The notes: generated by a model from the letters alone, not told the origin. A DNA stretch of 64,000 nt from CAMPJM01 sp964440915 (GCA_964440915.1 CAYTTV010000008.1:1-64000); one strand, 5' to 3'. Shown: positions 9,801 to 18,104, numbered from the stretch's first letter. Program-made: numbers and translations.

Positions 9801-11059
9801 ACCAAGATTCGCTCATACAATTAATTAATGGCCTGGAGAGGAGTCTAAGTCAACGGTCTGAACTTTTTGGAGGGTTAGCAGAACGCCAACAAATTGTATG
9901 GCAAGATGTTAAAAATGCCTTGAAGCCACACGAGGTTGCCGTAGAGATGATCCGATTCAGACATTTTGATCATACTTTTACGGATTCTGTTATCTATGCC
10001 GCCCTTGTTTTGAGAAATGAAACAAGGCAGGACAAGCCAGAAATCATTGTGTTGGGAGAAGGTGACGCACTGGAGAAAAAATACTTCAATAATTACCGAA
10101 ATAGCATCGTATATGGCATAGAAGATGAAATATCGTATCTCCAATACTGGAAGCCAATAGAAGATAAAATCGGAAAGGTGGCTACAATCTATTTTTCTCC
10201 CGAAGGAGTGTATAACCAGATCAATCTAGAAGCCATCCCTTATCCAGATGGACGCTATATCATGGATAATTTCAATATCATCCTCATAGGGAATACAAAG
10301 GACCTGCACCTAAAAAAGGTAAGGCCCATACCACTAGGACCTCGTAACGATCAAGCCATACTTTATGGTGACCCTCAGTTTTATGTAGATGCCTCCAATG
10401 TAAGCAGCAGGCATGCGATAACCCAACTGCCAGGGACACACATGGAGGTAGAAGAAGTGGCTGAGTTATTCGAAATGCAGGGCTGGAAAACCAGTGTTTT
10501 TCTCACATCTGCCGCAAAAGAAGGACAAGTGAAATCTATGGTCAATCCGAGAGTTTTTCACATAGCGACCCATGGTTTTTATGATCCTACACCTAAGCAG
10601 AGGAGTAACCATGCCTATTTGGATACCCAGACAGAAGACAACCCCCTGTTGCGATCCGGGCTCATGCTTAAAGGCGCAGGCGATATAATTGCTCAGGCCA
10701 CAAACAATTATAATGTTGAAAATGGCATATTGACAGCATATGAAGCGATGAACCTTAACTTGAGCCAGACCGACTTGGTGGTGCTGAGTGCATGTGAAAC
10801 AGGCTTAGGCGACATCAGTATGGGAGAGGGGGTAAATGGTTTGCAAAATGCTTTTCTTGTAGCTGGTGCCAAAGTGTTGATCATGAGCTTGTTCAAAGTA
10901 GACGACGATGTCACCAGAATCCTCATGACCAATTTTTATAAACATTGGCTGGAGACGAATGACATCCGCGGCTCCTTTACAGCAGCGCGCAACATCGTGC
11001 GAAACAAATACCCAGATCCGATTTACTGGGGTGCTTTTGTGGTTTTTGGACTGGAGTAG
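6881..11059 (+). CDS. Exported TPR repeat protein with C-terminal CHAT protease domain
   Basis: A 1392-residue protein. Residues 1-21 form a signal peptide ending FPAVAQ. Residues about 25-900 are helical tetratricopeptide-like repeats with many A..L/Y and GDY/GKY turns (for example GQYAEAERLL, GDYPGAIEMA). A helical linker follows, and about residues 1060-1392 are a CHAT domain (caspase HetF associated with TPR), a clan CD cysteine protease fold. The catalytic dyad is present: His1231 in HIATHGFYD and Cys1305 in VVLSACETGLGD. The start is the ATG at 6881. The gene stands alone, divergent from yceI. The signal peptide implies a periplasmic or surface site, unlike cytoplasmic CHAT proteases associated with type III CRISPR. 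Substrate and trigger are unknown. Confidence 0.9.
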   Translation: MRLVKFLLFCIILIHCFPAVAQNWDKRERRIEALLEDGNYRKAERKARNLGKKANKKWGANHRYLPFVAMVKAENALQVGDWPTFEIQIADMVKLSQEILGDTAIEHARYLFHAASLWAEAGYKQKAFDYLQESKDTYGENIDDDIRISIIGLEAQLLIEMGRYSNAQQLVREAYDFMHAYGNSKGGTKKEHRKQYQKFAGFVILAARASLERGNIDQADSLLRQHERTFKKQLGKNTWEKVDYTTLRARIYENSNNAKEAKKLYQEAYVLSLKKRRIEDKRILPYRKAEIAAFYRLGTAKEGAKATKAFSELAKKAHKRNSYHRLTATFMEAQRSFNEGKDRDAEKKLEVVLESNPNLPEVHPLRLMAYGLLYQLQLKQNKYHEGLANLEQQVKLVGDLYGETGSLYHLKVMARAAHLLEHTDELQPIAVVIDSSYKAFLEDELLPQHSNYVKLRNQLVQYYSTTDNYELALQTLEQAMEASKTKANNGHVYGQQLVRFADLLFRMGRLEESAKTLEAAEKILDPLKQRAENVSSYAEVLFQKARMLGLQGEYGGAEKGLSAATRYLRRQKADKNYENIALSELLAEVYINTGQYAEAERLLKSAIVSSEKKYGKNNRKTLDARLAWGRLKLLQGDYPGAIEMAALVEERSSAIFSKNSLKHAASLLLRAETSSYLGDHKQAASDMNRALQLYIAILGERHFEVAQVYARLAMVLFNDNSANPQAAQYLQQATNIIADRLGTENPTYAQVLTYAAYLNIAAGKYQAAFDNLETAEGIWVKRVGKKNNVNAATINVLLGDVHYNLYNYRKARQHYQKSARLFERYFNDSHPDYVKVLAKTSRLEYMEGNEKRAIVLMETVMAHYDRYIQAFFPILSEREKTRFWNSIKEDYELYNALIIRNIDNQNDKAVAKLYDNALNTKALLLNTSIRQRQNILNSDDEQLIVDFNDWVSSKEALSSVMGLSVQELTDQGVNQDSLIQLINGLERSLSQRSELFGGLAERQQIVWQDVKNALKPHEVAVEMIRFRHFDHTFTDSVIYAALVLRNETRQDKPEIIVLGEGDALEKKYFNNYRNSIVYGIEDEISYLQYWKPIEDKIGKVATIYFSPEGVYNQINLEAIPYPDGRYIMDNFNIILIGNTKDLHLKKVRPIPLGPRNDQAILYGDPQFYVDASNVSSRHAITQLPGTHMEVEEVAELFEMQGWKTSVFLTSAAKEGQVKSMVNPRVFHIATHGFYDPTPKQRSNHAYLDTQTEDNPLLRSGLMLKGAGDIIAQATNNYNVENGILTAYEAMNLNLSQTDLVVLSACETGLGDISMGEGVNGLQNAFLVAGAKVLIMSLFKVDDDVTRILMTNFYKHWLETNDIRGSFTAARNIVRNKYPDPIYWGAFVVFGLE

Positions 11060-11256
11060 GGGAGTGTCTTTTGGGTGTTTAGGAGAAATAATGCTTCAGC
11101 CTAATCGCTCAGGTTTTTTCTGGAGGTTTAAATAGATAGTATGTCGAACAACCTTTTGCGATAGGGAAGGAGCAGTTTTGAACACTAGTATTTTTACCTT
11201 TCACTAATGCTACCTTGCAAATGATTACGCTTGGTAATTAATATTTTATACAATAG

Positions 11257-11294
11257 CAGCAGAGGCTACCAAATTATTTTGGTAGCCTCTGCTG
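11257..11294. terminator. 17-bp perfect hairpin between convergent genes
   Basis: Arms at 11257-11273 and 11278-11294 pair perfectly over 17 bp around the loop TTAT. It sits between the convergent TPR-CHAT gene and the MopE-repeat lipoprotein gene, where a bidirectional terminator is expected. No T-run follows on either strand, so it is not a textbook intrinsic terminator. Confidence 0.65.
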
Positions 11295-11333
11295 AATATA
11301 GATTTTCGAGTGATTTTTAAAGAAAATCGTCTT

Positions 11334-12374
11334 CTATTTTGTTGAACGGATATAAGATACACTTCCCTTTTTGCCATCCTCACCTTCTCCCCATTCGGTA
11401 AAAGTCAGGGTAAGGTAAATGTCCTCTTCTACCAACCATACTCCTAGCTTTTTTCCCACCAAAAGGGACATCTTTGTGCCACCTATTGATCCATTCTCTG
11501 TCTCAATATAAAAGTCATCGATGATATTTGTTACATTATTCTCCGGGGTAATGGTTCTTATAATAGACCCAATGTTGTGAAGGCTGTAAAAATGTGTTGG
11601 ATCACCTAGTGTCCCGTATAAGTTAAAGTTTTCGTTCCAATGATTATCCTCTATGCCGGTATTGTCTAAAATTGCCCAGCGTACGCCCTGATTTCCACCT
11701 GATGCTTCAAATAGACCTTCCTCGTGTTCATCCCAAAAATCTTCATTTAATTCATCAGAAGTTGCGTCCCTGCTAAGGTTGTCCAGCCACCATTTATAGT
11801 TATATAAGTGCCTGTTTGTTTGTCTAGTAAAAATGACTTTTTCAGTCAGGATGTCCTGGTTTTCGGGGAGTGTCCAATCTGCGCCTCCGGGTTTAGTAAA
11901 TGTAAATGGCTCACCTGTCCATATTGTGGTTTCATGTTGCCCATCACAATTGCTGTCTATGCCATCATTGGGCAAGTCCTCAGCTCCAGGATGTATTGAT
12001 GCGTCATTGTCATTACAGTCTTCATTGTTCCCTACGTAACCTTCAGGCTGGGAACAAATTGGTGCGCTCTTCGAATCATTTGAGTCGCCGAAGCCATCTC
12101 CGTCAGCATCCCTGTACCAAGTTATTGTCTCATCTGGAGAAACCAAGGCATCGGTGTCGTCGCAGTCAGAGTTGTCTAGAACATATCCTTCTGGCTGCGA
12201 ACAATGAACCTTTGAATCATTAGGATCTCCATAGCCATCTCCATCCGCATCCTTATACCATGTTTGCTCAACGCATTTTTCATCGTCTTTTTTACAGGAA
12301 ATTAAACCCAGAGAAATGATTAATGAGGAATAAAAGATTACTCTCAGACTTTTACTATTGATTTGTTTTTGCAT
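11334..12374 (-). CDS. Lipoprotein with MopE-type Asp/Cys repeats
   Basis: A 346-residue lipoprotein: a signal sequence ends in the lipobox LGLISC, making Cys27 the lipidation site. Residues about 37-145 carry two copies of a roughly 45-residue unit, each with WY.DADGDG.GD, then CSQPEGYV, then DC.D.DA, followed by a shorter third element (LPNDGIDSNCDG). These are the MopE/thrombospondin-type-3-like putative metal-binding repeats; the regular Asp spacing suggests calcium. The C-terminal 200 residues begin TIWTGEPFTFTKPGG and end with LTLTFTEWGEG.....SVSYIRST, a domain seen in other Bacteroidota surface lipoproteins. Probably outer membrane, surface exposed. Function unknown. Confidence 0.85.
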   Translation of the reverse strand: MQKQINSKSLRVIFYSSLIISLGLISCKKDDEKCVEQTWYKDADGDGYGDPNDSKVHCSQPEGYVLDNSDCDDTDALVSPDETITWYRDADGDGFGDSNDSKSAPICSQPEGYVGNNEDCNDNDASIHPGAEDLPNDGIDSNCDGQHETTIWTGEPFTFTKPGGADWTLPENQDILTEKVIFTRQTNRHLYNYKWWLDNLSRDATSDELNEDFWDEHEEGLFEASGGNQGVRWAILDNTGIEDNHWNENFNLYGTLGDPTHFYSLHNIGSIIRTITPENNVTNIIDDFYIETENGSIGGTKMSLLVGKKLGVWLVEEDIYLTLTFTEWGEGEDGKKGSVSYIRSTK

Positions 12375-12750
12375 AAAATAAAGTTAGATATAGATTGTTA
12401 TCTTTAAACTGTGCGAAACTATGAAGAAGTCCAAGAACAATTTGAGAGAAGTGTGATTTGCTGCATCAATGTAATGTTATATCCATATGACGTAAAAACG
12501 AGAATTGTTTTCTAAGAAGGTTTCTGGTATTCAGAATCGTATGTAAATGGATGCCTAAGTAGTATCTGAATTTTTTTTACCAAAATATAATTAAATCATA
12601 TAAATATTGACTTTAGGTAAATTATCTCGTGATGAAGAGAATGAGTGTGTCTTTATGAAAGGCATTTGGGCTATTTCATTTGGAACATCTGTTTTTCAAA
12701 ATGGTCCATTTTACCGTTTTTAGAAAAGTTCACGTCATTTACTGCTTATC
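12375..12750. other. Intergenic region, 376 bases
   Basis: Between the stop of the DUF922-like gene and the start of the lipoprotein gene, both on the minus strand. It is AT-rich and must contain the lipoprotein promoter. The only structure I see is the short palindrome AAAATGG-T-CCATTTT at 12698-12712. On the minus strand TAACTTTA near 12380-12387 is a one-mismatch -7 box. No gene. Confidence 0.5.
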
Positions 12751-13869
12751 TTATTTATAATAGTCATTTATACGAATGAATCTTCCAAAAATAGCATACC
12801 CGAGCGTAAAATTGATGGATGTGCCTTTCATGCTTTCATAGTTAGCAGATGTGGCATAAACTTTTACCCTTATCTTCTGGTCTACCCGTTCTCTGAAGGG
12901 TGCACCGTAGGATGGGGTTAATCTTATCCTTTTTTGGAACTTGAAGTCGTAATTCAATCCATAGATCAATCCATAATTTACAATTCTATGGTCCTCATAT
13001 GCTTCGCCCTCCTTCTCAGCTACACTAAATTCTAATATACCAAGTCCCACAAAAGGAGTTATCTTATGTTTTGCGTTTTCAACAACCGTTTGGCCGATAC
13101 TCAAATCTATAATAGCAACATTTGACCTCAAGTCTTTGGGCCAGAGCAACTCCTCTTCGACATAATCCTTTTTTGTTCGATTTCCGGCGAGGGTTGCATT
13201 TAAAAATAGCAGGGTGTTTTTATAGGCAAAATCAAAACCAAATATAAAATTGAACGTCGGCGTAAAGTACTCGGAAATTGTTCCTGTGAACAGACCTGTT
13301 CCAAAACCAAAATGAAGGCCATAACCAAAATTTTTATCCGATGTACCAGGGATTACCTCAAGAGGGTGGACTTCCAATAGCTGTGCTACTCTTTCATGCC
13401 AATAATCCAATGCATCCTTGTCAAATCCCATTTGGGTGTCATTTTGAAATCGCTTAATTTCATAGTAGCAATCTTGGCGAACCGTTCTGAATTTCTCTTC
13501 AGCTAGGTACAAACCGTCAATCCTATGCAATTGAACTTGTAATTCTCTTCTGTAAAGTTCTTGAATATCGAAGATTACCTGGTTGTATTTTAGAAGCTGG
13601 TTGGACATACTGAACTCCTTTACCCAAGAAGCATTTGGGTTAATGTAGTTTCTGGTCACAAAAGTAAATAAGACTGTATCTCCAAATCGTTTTTTAATTG
13701 TCTCATAACTTAAATGCGAGTTGATTTCTGAAGCATTTGGGCTTGTGGCAAATGGCTTGCCCTTGAAATCACTCCATGTAAGCCTTCCTTCTTCCCACAA
13801 CCGTGTATTGGATTGCCCATAACTAAGTAGAGAAGAGAAGAGTAAAACTGTCAATAGAAATTTCTTCAT
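12751..13869 (-). CDS. DUF922-like protein lacking HExxH, with C-terminal predicted beta-barrel
   Basis: A 372-residue protein with a signal peptide (to about residue 19, SLLSYGQ). The N-terminal half follows the DUF922 pattern of predicted secreted zinc proteases: RLTWSDFKGKP (residues 29-39), ASWV near 80, and LLKYNQVIFDI (92-102) where the family normally has LLxHEQxHFDI. The zinc-binding HExxH is therefore replaced by YNQVI (95-99), and the site should be inactive. From about residue 170 the sequence becomes alternating, aromatic- and glycine-rich (YGLHFGFGTGLF, YTFNFIFGFDFAY-like strands), resembling an outer-membrane beta-barrel. It lies 32 bases after the GH26 gene on the same strand and is probably co-transcribed with it. 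DUF922 assignment is by motif pattern from memory. Confidence 0.7.
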   Translation of the reverse strand: MKKFLLTVLLFSSLLSYGQSNTRLWEEGRLTWSDFKGKPFATSPNASEINSHLSYETIKKRFGDTVLFTFVTRNYINPNASWVKEFSMSNQLLKYNQVIFDIQELYRRELQVQLHRIDGLYLAEEKFRTVRQDCYYEIKRFQNDTQMGFDKDALDYWHERVAQLLEVHPLEVIPGTSDKNFGYGLHFGFGTGLFTGTISEYFTPTFNFIFGFDFAYKNTLLFLNATLAGNRTKKDYVEEELLWPKDLRSNVAIIDLSIGQTVVENAKHKITPFVGLGILEFSVAEKEGEAYEDHRIVNYGLIYGLNYDFKFQKRIRLTPSYGAPFRERVDQKIRVKVYATSANYESMKGTSINFTLGYAIFGRFIRINDYYK

Positions 13870-13901
13870 TTTGCTTTCTTGATTATTGGTTATAGTAGGT
13901 C

Positions 13902-15026
13902 TTACTTCTTGTATATATCCTTCAAATCATTTTCAAATAAGGTATAAGGGTCTCTGTAGAATTCTAAGAAATCGGGAATGCTGCTGTGGCCAGGAAAGGG
14001 CGCATAATAGTGGGTAGGACTGCGTATGTCGTTGCGCCAAACCAATACATAGGTCATTTCTATATCGTGTTGCTGTAGAACTTTTAAAAGAGTTCCGGTC
14101 CACCAGGTCGGATTGGGGATCGATTCGAGCCCAGTTTCTGTGAAAGCTGCCAGTTTCCCCGCCTTTTTTGAATAGTCCGATACGATTTTTAATTTGAGGG
14201 CGGCTTTCTCTACATCATAATGTCCGTCCCTGCCCATATCGCCATAGTTGTCCATTCCTACCATATCTACCCACTCGTCGCCAGGGTAGCGCTCTAGAAA
14301 CGCCTCTTCTGTCATGAACTTATTGTCTGGAGAGAAGGCGTAAATCAAATTGTGCACATCGAGGCTGTCCCTGAGGTAAGATACCGTAAAACGCCACAGC
14401 GTGATATATTCTTCACGTGAGCAGTGGGCCTTTCCCCACCAGAACCAATCACCGTCCATTTCATGAAAAGGCCTGAAGATTAATGGCACAAGCTTTCCGT
14501 CGTCTCCTATGACAGAATGTGCCCATTCACCTATCCCGTTCAATATTGCTTTATATTGAGCATGCGCCAAGCCTCCAGGTATAATGTATTTTGCCGCAGG
14601 AAGCGACACACCTTCTTTCCAGTAAAAACTGCCTTCTGAAACGGGGTTGGAAAAATGCCAAGCCACAGTGGTGACTCCCCCTCTATTGTAGGTATCAACC
14701 ACGTTTTTCCTTAGTGCTTCCTTCTCTCTTTCAATCTCTTCATCAGGTCTTCCCGAAAGCCCCATCAGATCCACACCAATGACCGCAGGATGTGATCCCG
14801 TCACCGATTTTACATCCGACCGTCCTTCTTCGCCTTGCCAGCCATGTCCGTATTCGGTAGCGTGCTGATGGCCAAAAAGAACATGGTGCTTCGCTAGTTT
14901 GCCCAGATTATAATACAAGTTCTTGGTTTCCGTAGTCGCCTGCGGATCAATCAGCTCTCGGGTTTGAGCATAAGTTGGGGCCGCAAGCAAGTGTGTGAAC
15001 AAACAGAGTACAATAAATTTTTTCAT
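13902..15026 (-). CDS. GH26 family beta-mannanase
   Basis: A secreted glycoside hydrolase of 374 residues from the ATG at 15026, which begins a clean signal peptide (MKKFIVLCLFTHLLAAPTYAQ); the reading frame is open ten codons further upstream. GH26 motifs: FGHQHATEYG near the N-terminus, VAWHFSNP, then the catalytic acid/base Glu189 in FRPFHEMDGDWFWWG and the nucleophile Glu297 in FTETGLES. The 108-residue spacing matches well-studied GH26 mannanases. It cleaves internal beta-1,4 linkages of mannan or glucomannan in the periplasm or outside the cell. The DUF922-like gene follows after 32 bases. There is no SusC/SusD pair beside it, so it is not a classic polysaccharide utilization locus. Confidence 0.92.
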   Translation of the reverse strand: MKKFIVLCLFTHLLAAPTYAQTRELIDPQATTETKNLYYNLGKLAKHHVLFGHQHATEYGHGWQGEEGRSDVKSVTGSHPAVIGVDLMGLSGRPDEEIEREKEALRKNVVDTYNRGGVTTVAWHFSNPVSEGSFYWKEGVSLPAAKYIIPGGLAHAQYKAILNGIGEWAHSVIGDDGKLVPLIFRPFHEMDGDWFWWGKAHCSREEYITLWRFTVSYLRDSLDVHNLIYAFSPDNKFMTEEAFLERYPGDEWVDMVGMDNYGDMGRDGHYDVEKAALKLKIVSDYSKKAGKLAAFTETGLESIPNPTWWTGTLLKVLQQHDIEMTYVLVWRNDIRSPTHYYAPFPGHSSIPDFLEFYRDPYTLFENDLKDIYKK

Positions 15027-15074
15027 AAGGTGATTTTGATGTAGTAGAAAGCGCATAGCGGGTGTTCTCCTTCA

Positions 15075-15431
15075 TTAAACTTCTTGGCCAAAAGTCAACA
15101 GGTTATTGTCCGGGTCGAGCACAGAAAATTCCTTTTGCCCCCATGATTTTGTTTCTAATGGTCCCTGCGGATGTATGGCTACATGATTATCCAAAAACAT
15201 ACGGTAAAGCTTGTCGATATCCGTTGTCCTGATATACACCTGGCCATAGTTTGTTTGAGGGTCAAGTGCTTGGAACTCGAAAAAGTGGATTTGAATATCG
15301 TCTTTTTGAACCATTAGGTAACCTTCATAATCTTTAGCTCCAAAAAGCTGAAACCCCAATTTATTGACGTAATAATCTTTTGTTGCCGCCTTGTCTCTCA
15401 TGGGTAACTTGGGGCATATGGCTGTTAGCAT
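15075..15431 (-). CDS. VOC (glyoxalase/bleomycin-resistance) family protein
   Basis: A 118-residue cytoplasmic protein of the vicinal oxygen chelate superfamily. The strand order fits a bleomycin-resistance-type monomer: PKLPMRDKAATKDYYVNKLGFQ at the N-terminus, IQIHFFEF in the middle, then SWGQKEFSVLDPDNNLLTFGQ. The latter closely resembles the W.G..EF...DPDGNL.TFG signature of antibiotic-sequestering members, which bind rather than metabolise the drug. It may therefore be a small binding protein, but an enzymatic role is not excluded. It lies 48 bases upstream of the GH26 signal-peptide start on the same strand. Confidence 0.85.
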   Translation of the reverse strand: MLTAICPKLPMRDKAATKDYYVNKLGFQLFGAKDYEGYLMVQKDDIQIHFFEFQALDPQTNYGQVYIRTTDIDKLYRMFLDNHVAIHPQGPLETKSWGQKEFSVLDPDNNLLTFGQEV

Positions 15432-15548
15432 ATCTTATGGTTGAGTTGTAGTAGCGATCTGCAAGAAACAGTATGTTTAATAATTGTCATTCAATCCTAT
15501 TCGCAATGCCCGTCAAAGGGGTTAGTTAGAATATTAAATTATACGCGA

Positions 15549-15911
15549 TCAACCTCTCAGGATTTTTTCCATCTGCCTTCCTTTTGCTAGTTCGTCCACA
15601 AGCTTATCAAGGTACCTTACTTGCTTGGTTAAAGGATTATCTAAGTCTTCAATCCTGTAGCCGCAGATTACGCCCGTAATCAATGGAGCATTGGGGTTCA
15701 GTTTCGCCCTTTCAAAAAAAGTCTCGAAAGTGACCTTCTCATCGATAAGATTTTGTATTTCTTCATCGCCAAAGCCCGTCAACCAGTTGATTACTTGGTG
15801 CAGCTCTTCTTTTGTCCTTCCCTTGCGTTCAACTTTTGTCACATAGTGGGGATAAACTGAGGCAAAGGTCATTCTCGCAATGCGTTCGTGATGTTCGGGT
15901 GTAGCCTGCAT
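15549..15911 (-). CDS. DUF2200 family protein
   Basis: A 120-residue protein that matches the DUF2200 family along its whole length: HERIARMTFASVYPHYV, GRTKEELHQVINWLTGF, VTFETFFERAKLNPNA, ITGVICGYRIEDL, then TKQVRYLDKLVDELAKG. The family is widespread, very well conserved, and of unknown function; members are small helical cytoplasmic proteins. No neighbour suggests a role. The start is the ATG at 15911. Confidence 0.9.
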   Translation of the reverse strand: MQATPEHHERIARMTFASVYPHYVTKVERKGRTKEELHQVINWLTGFGDEEIQNLIDEKVTFETFFERAKLNPNAPLITGVICGYRIEDLDNPLTKQVRYLDKLVDELAKGRQMEKILRG

Positions 15912-16092
15912 CGTTCTTGAATTTAATCCGGTCTAACAGGAATCTAATTTAAGAAAATTAATCGTTCTTGCTAGCAAATAACGATTCAATGGCTATTCTA
16001 GTGAGTCCTGGTTGCAAACAAGGACTAGTAGGGGTGGGGGATTTTATATGAAATTGGTGTGACGATGGTGGAGTGGGGAAGTGGCTTAGGGA

Positions 16093-16494
16093 TTAGATAG
16101 TTATTAAACTCGATCCTGTCGAAATAAGATCATAATCTTTGTCATTGTGCAATAATGGAACGCTATGAGTTATAGCAAAGTAAGCAATCAAACAATCGTT
16201 GCTTTTCCTTATCGTTATTCCTTTTTTTTGTAAGCTTCTATACAAATTTGCAGCCCCAATAGCTGCCCCTACCGGATCAATTTCTAGCATTGTGTAACTT
16301 AGTAGTATGCTTTTAACCCTTCTGTATTCAACGTCTGTCCTTATTCCTTGCAGTAACTCTTGTAAGATGATGGGACATATTAAAACTGGAAAGTCATGGG
16401 AAAGGTGATTGTATAAATAATCTGTTCGGTGATCTATTTCTCCTTTAAGATAATCTATCCAAACTGACGTATCCACCAATATTGGTTTACTCAT
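16093..16494 (-). CDS. vapC: PIN-domain toxin, VapC type
   Basis: A 133-residue PIN-domain ribonuclease. The acidic active-site residues are visible: Asp8 in ILVDTSVWIDYL, the Glu in IILQELLQGI, the Asp in NDCLIAYFAI, and the late Asp in LLHNDKDYDLI. VapC toxins cut RNA, usually initiator tRNA or rRNA. Its ATG overlaps the TGA of the antitoxin gene (ATGA, 16491-16494), typical of translational coupling in vapBC operons. The RNA target cannot be inferred. Confidence 0.9.
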   Translation of the reverse strand: MSKPILVDTSVWIDYLKGEIDHRTDYLYNHLSHDFPVLICPIILQELLQGIRTDVEYRRVKSILLSYTMLEIDPVGAAIGAANLYRSLQKKGITIRKSNDCLIAYFAITHSVPLLHNDKDYDLISTGSSLITI

Positions 16495-16682
16495 GCTTTC
16501 CTCATTTCCTCAAGGTTACCATCCCAGTCGATCTTACCTCGGATGTTCAACATATCTTTTCTTTGTAAGGCTTTGACATATTGTTCTAAAGCTTTTTCTA
16601 TCACTTCCCTTTTAGTTTTTATATTGCTCAGCTTTTGCGCCTTTTTCATTAGTTTATCGTCTATCTCAACATTTGTTCTCAT
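16491..16682 (-). CDS. vapB: VapB-type antitoxin
   Basis: A 63-residue antitoxin from the ATG at 16682; the reading frame opens further upstream, but MRTNVEIDDKLMKKAQKL is the standard N-terminus of this family. It is a short ribbon-helix-helix-like DNA-binding segment followed by KTKREVIEKALEQYV, then a toxin-binding tail ending in WDGNLEEMRKA. It overlaps vapC by four bases. It should bind and neutralise VapC and repress the operon. It may be longer if an upstream start is used. Confidence 0.88.
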   Translation of the reverse strand: MRTNVEIDDKLMKKAQKLSNIKTKREVIEKALEQYVKALQRKDMLNIRGKIDWDGNLEEMRKA

Positions 16683-17098
16683 GATCTGCACATTTTTAAA
16701 TGCTTCTATACACAATAATAAACAATTTTATACACATTAAAAGTTCTATTGCATTCTTTAATACCTAAAGAATGGCTTTCTCTTGAGGAGACGTATGAGA
16801 TGCATAGTTTAAGAAAATGAAATAAAAAGAGCGATACTGTAGTAGTTCCTGTTCCCTTTACAGACAACAAAACATTTAAAAGAAGGCCGGGACTTATGGT
16901 CTCTGAAGAGTATCTGTTTTTTAATTTTGGCCTGTATAAATTTTAGGGCTAATCGATATGCTGTATGGCAGATAGGGGGTGAAGGAGATGCTAGGAAAGA
17001 AGAGATCTTTTGTTTTTCCCAATATTGCTACTTCCTCCAATCTTTCAAACTTATTTTAAATTATCTATCTTAGATGTACTTTAGCGATTTGCAATACT
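16683..17098. other. Intergenic region, 416 bases
   Basis: Between the vapB start and the truncated sensor gene. The vapBC promoter must lie on its left side. It is AT-rich and contains no reading frame or hairpin that I can support. No recognisable transposase or integrase remnant. Confidence 0.45.
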
Positions 17099-17818
17099 AT
17101 GAGAATCCTGACTATATCTTTCCTTTTGCTTCTACTGGTTGGGCTTAGCTTATCTTCTTGTCATGAAAGGCGCCAAGATAAACATTACGTAATCGGTTTT
17201 TCCCAATGTACAGCGGGCGATGCGTGGCGAAAAGCAATGCATGAAGAAATGAAACGGGAGCTTTCTTTTCATCCGAACCTGGAATTGATTATAAAAGATG
17301 CTCAAAACAGCAATGATAAACAAGTTGGCCATATTAAAGAGTTCATAGAACAAGAAGTGGACTTGTTGATTGTTTCACCAAATGAAGCCGAACCTATTAC
17401 TCCTGTGGTTGAAAAGGCTTTTGAAAAAGGCATTCCTGTGATTGTAGTGGACAGAAGGACAAGCTCCTCTTTATATACCGCTTATGTTGGTGCCAATAAT
17501 TATGAAATAGGAAAGCTGGCTGGCGATTATGTTGCGAAACTACTGAATGGTGAAGGAAGAATAATAGAAGTTTGGGGTTTGAGAGGGTCTTCTCCTGCTG
17601 TGGATCGGCACAATGGTTTTAAAGATGCCATTGCGAATTATAGGGCTATTCAAACTATAACAAGTGTGAACGGGGAGTGGGAAAAGGAGGTGGCTGAAAT
17701 AAGATTCTCTGAAGCCTATGATGAAAACGATAGTATTGATTTGGTATTTGCACTCTTCAAGAAACCAGCTTTTCTAATATTGCTTTTCCGCTGCTTCTTA
17801 TTATTGCCTTCGGCATGA
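17099..17818 (+). pseudogene. Truncated periplasmic-sensor domain of a hybrid two-component system
   Basis: A 239-residue product. After a lipoprotein-like signal (LVGLSLSSC, Cys20) it follows the periplasmic sugar-binding sensor of Bacteroidota hybrid two-component systems: YVIGFSQCTAGDAWRKAM, DLLIVSPNEAEPITPVV, KGIPVIVVDRR, TAYVGANNYEIGKLAGDYV, GLRGSSPAVDRHNGFKDA. At DLVFA (about base 17752), where such sensors normally continue with a conserved HND loop, the sequence switches to a hydrophobic tail (LFKKPAFLILLF) and stops. The rest of the sensor, the transmembrane helix, kinase, receiver and AraC-type output domains are absent. I read it as a deletion remnant. A stand-alone lipoprotein binding protein is a weaker alternative, because the second lobe is incomplete. 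Confidence 0.75.
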
Positions 17819-18104
17819 GGGGTGGGTTTTGGTGCTGTCCATAAGATCAAGTGTATTGACCATATCTTTTTATTTGCGATATAGCTTCTTTAGCTTGATC
17901 TTTCAAATTGGCACTATTAAACCGAAATGACTGGCACAAAACGAAACGAATTAGCCAATTAGTGGCTGGCATTTAGTATTCTTCTTCGTCAACATTTTAC
18001 AATTCTTCTATACAAAGTCAAAGCCGGAATACCTTTGACTGTTATTTCTAAGATAAGATGAATTGTCTTCCCTGAAGCCTCAGAAGGTAAAAGTGCGCAC
18101 AAAT
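17819..18104. other. Intergenic sequence after the truncated sensor
   Basis: No gene. A 9-bp inverted repeat AAGATCAAG (17843-17851) / CTTGATCTT (17894-17902) lies just past the truncation point. It could be an unrelated hairpin or a scar, and nothing resembling a transposase lies between the arms. Confidence 0.4.

Noticed and set aside
6881..11059. CHAT protein as part of a type III CRISPR (Craspase-like) system
   Set aside because: No CRISPR array or cas gene is in the window, and the signal peptide argues for export.
13902..15026. GH26 region as a full polysaccharide utilization locus
   Set aside because: No SusC/SusD pair, no intact hybrid two-component regulator and no second glycosidase within the cluster; the truncated sensor at 17.1 kb is not clearly linked.
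17843..17902. Inverted repeat as insertion sequence ends
   Set aside because: Only 9 bp, 42 bases apart, with no transposase and no target duplication.
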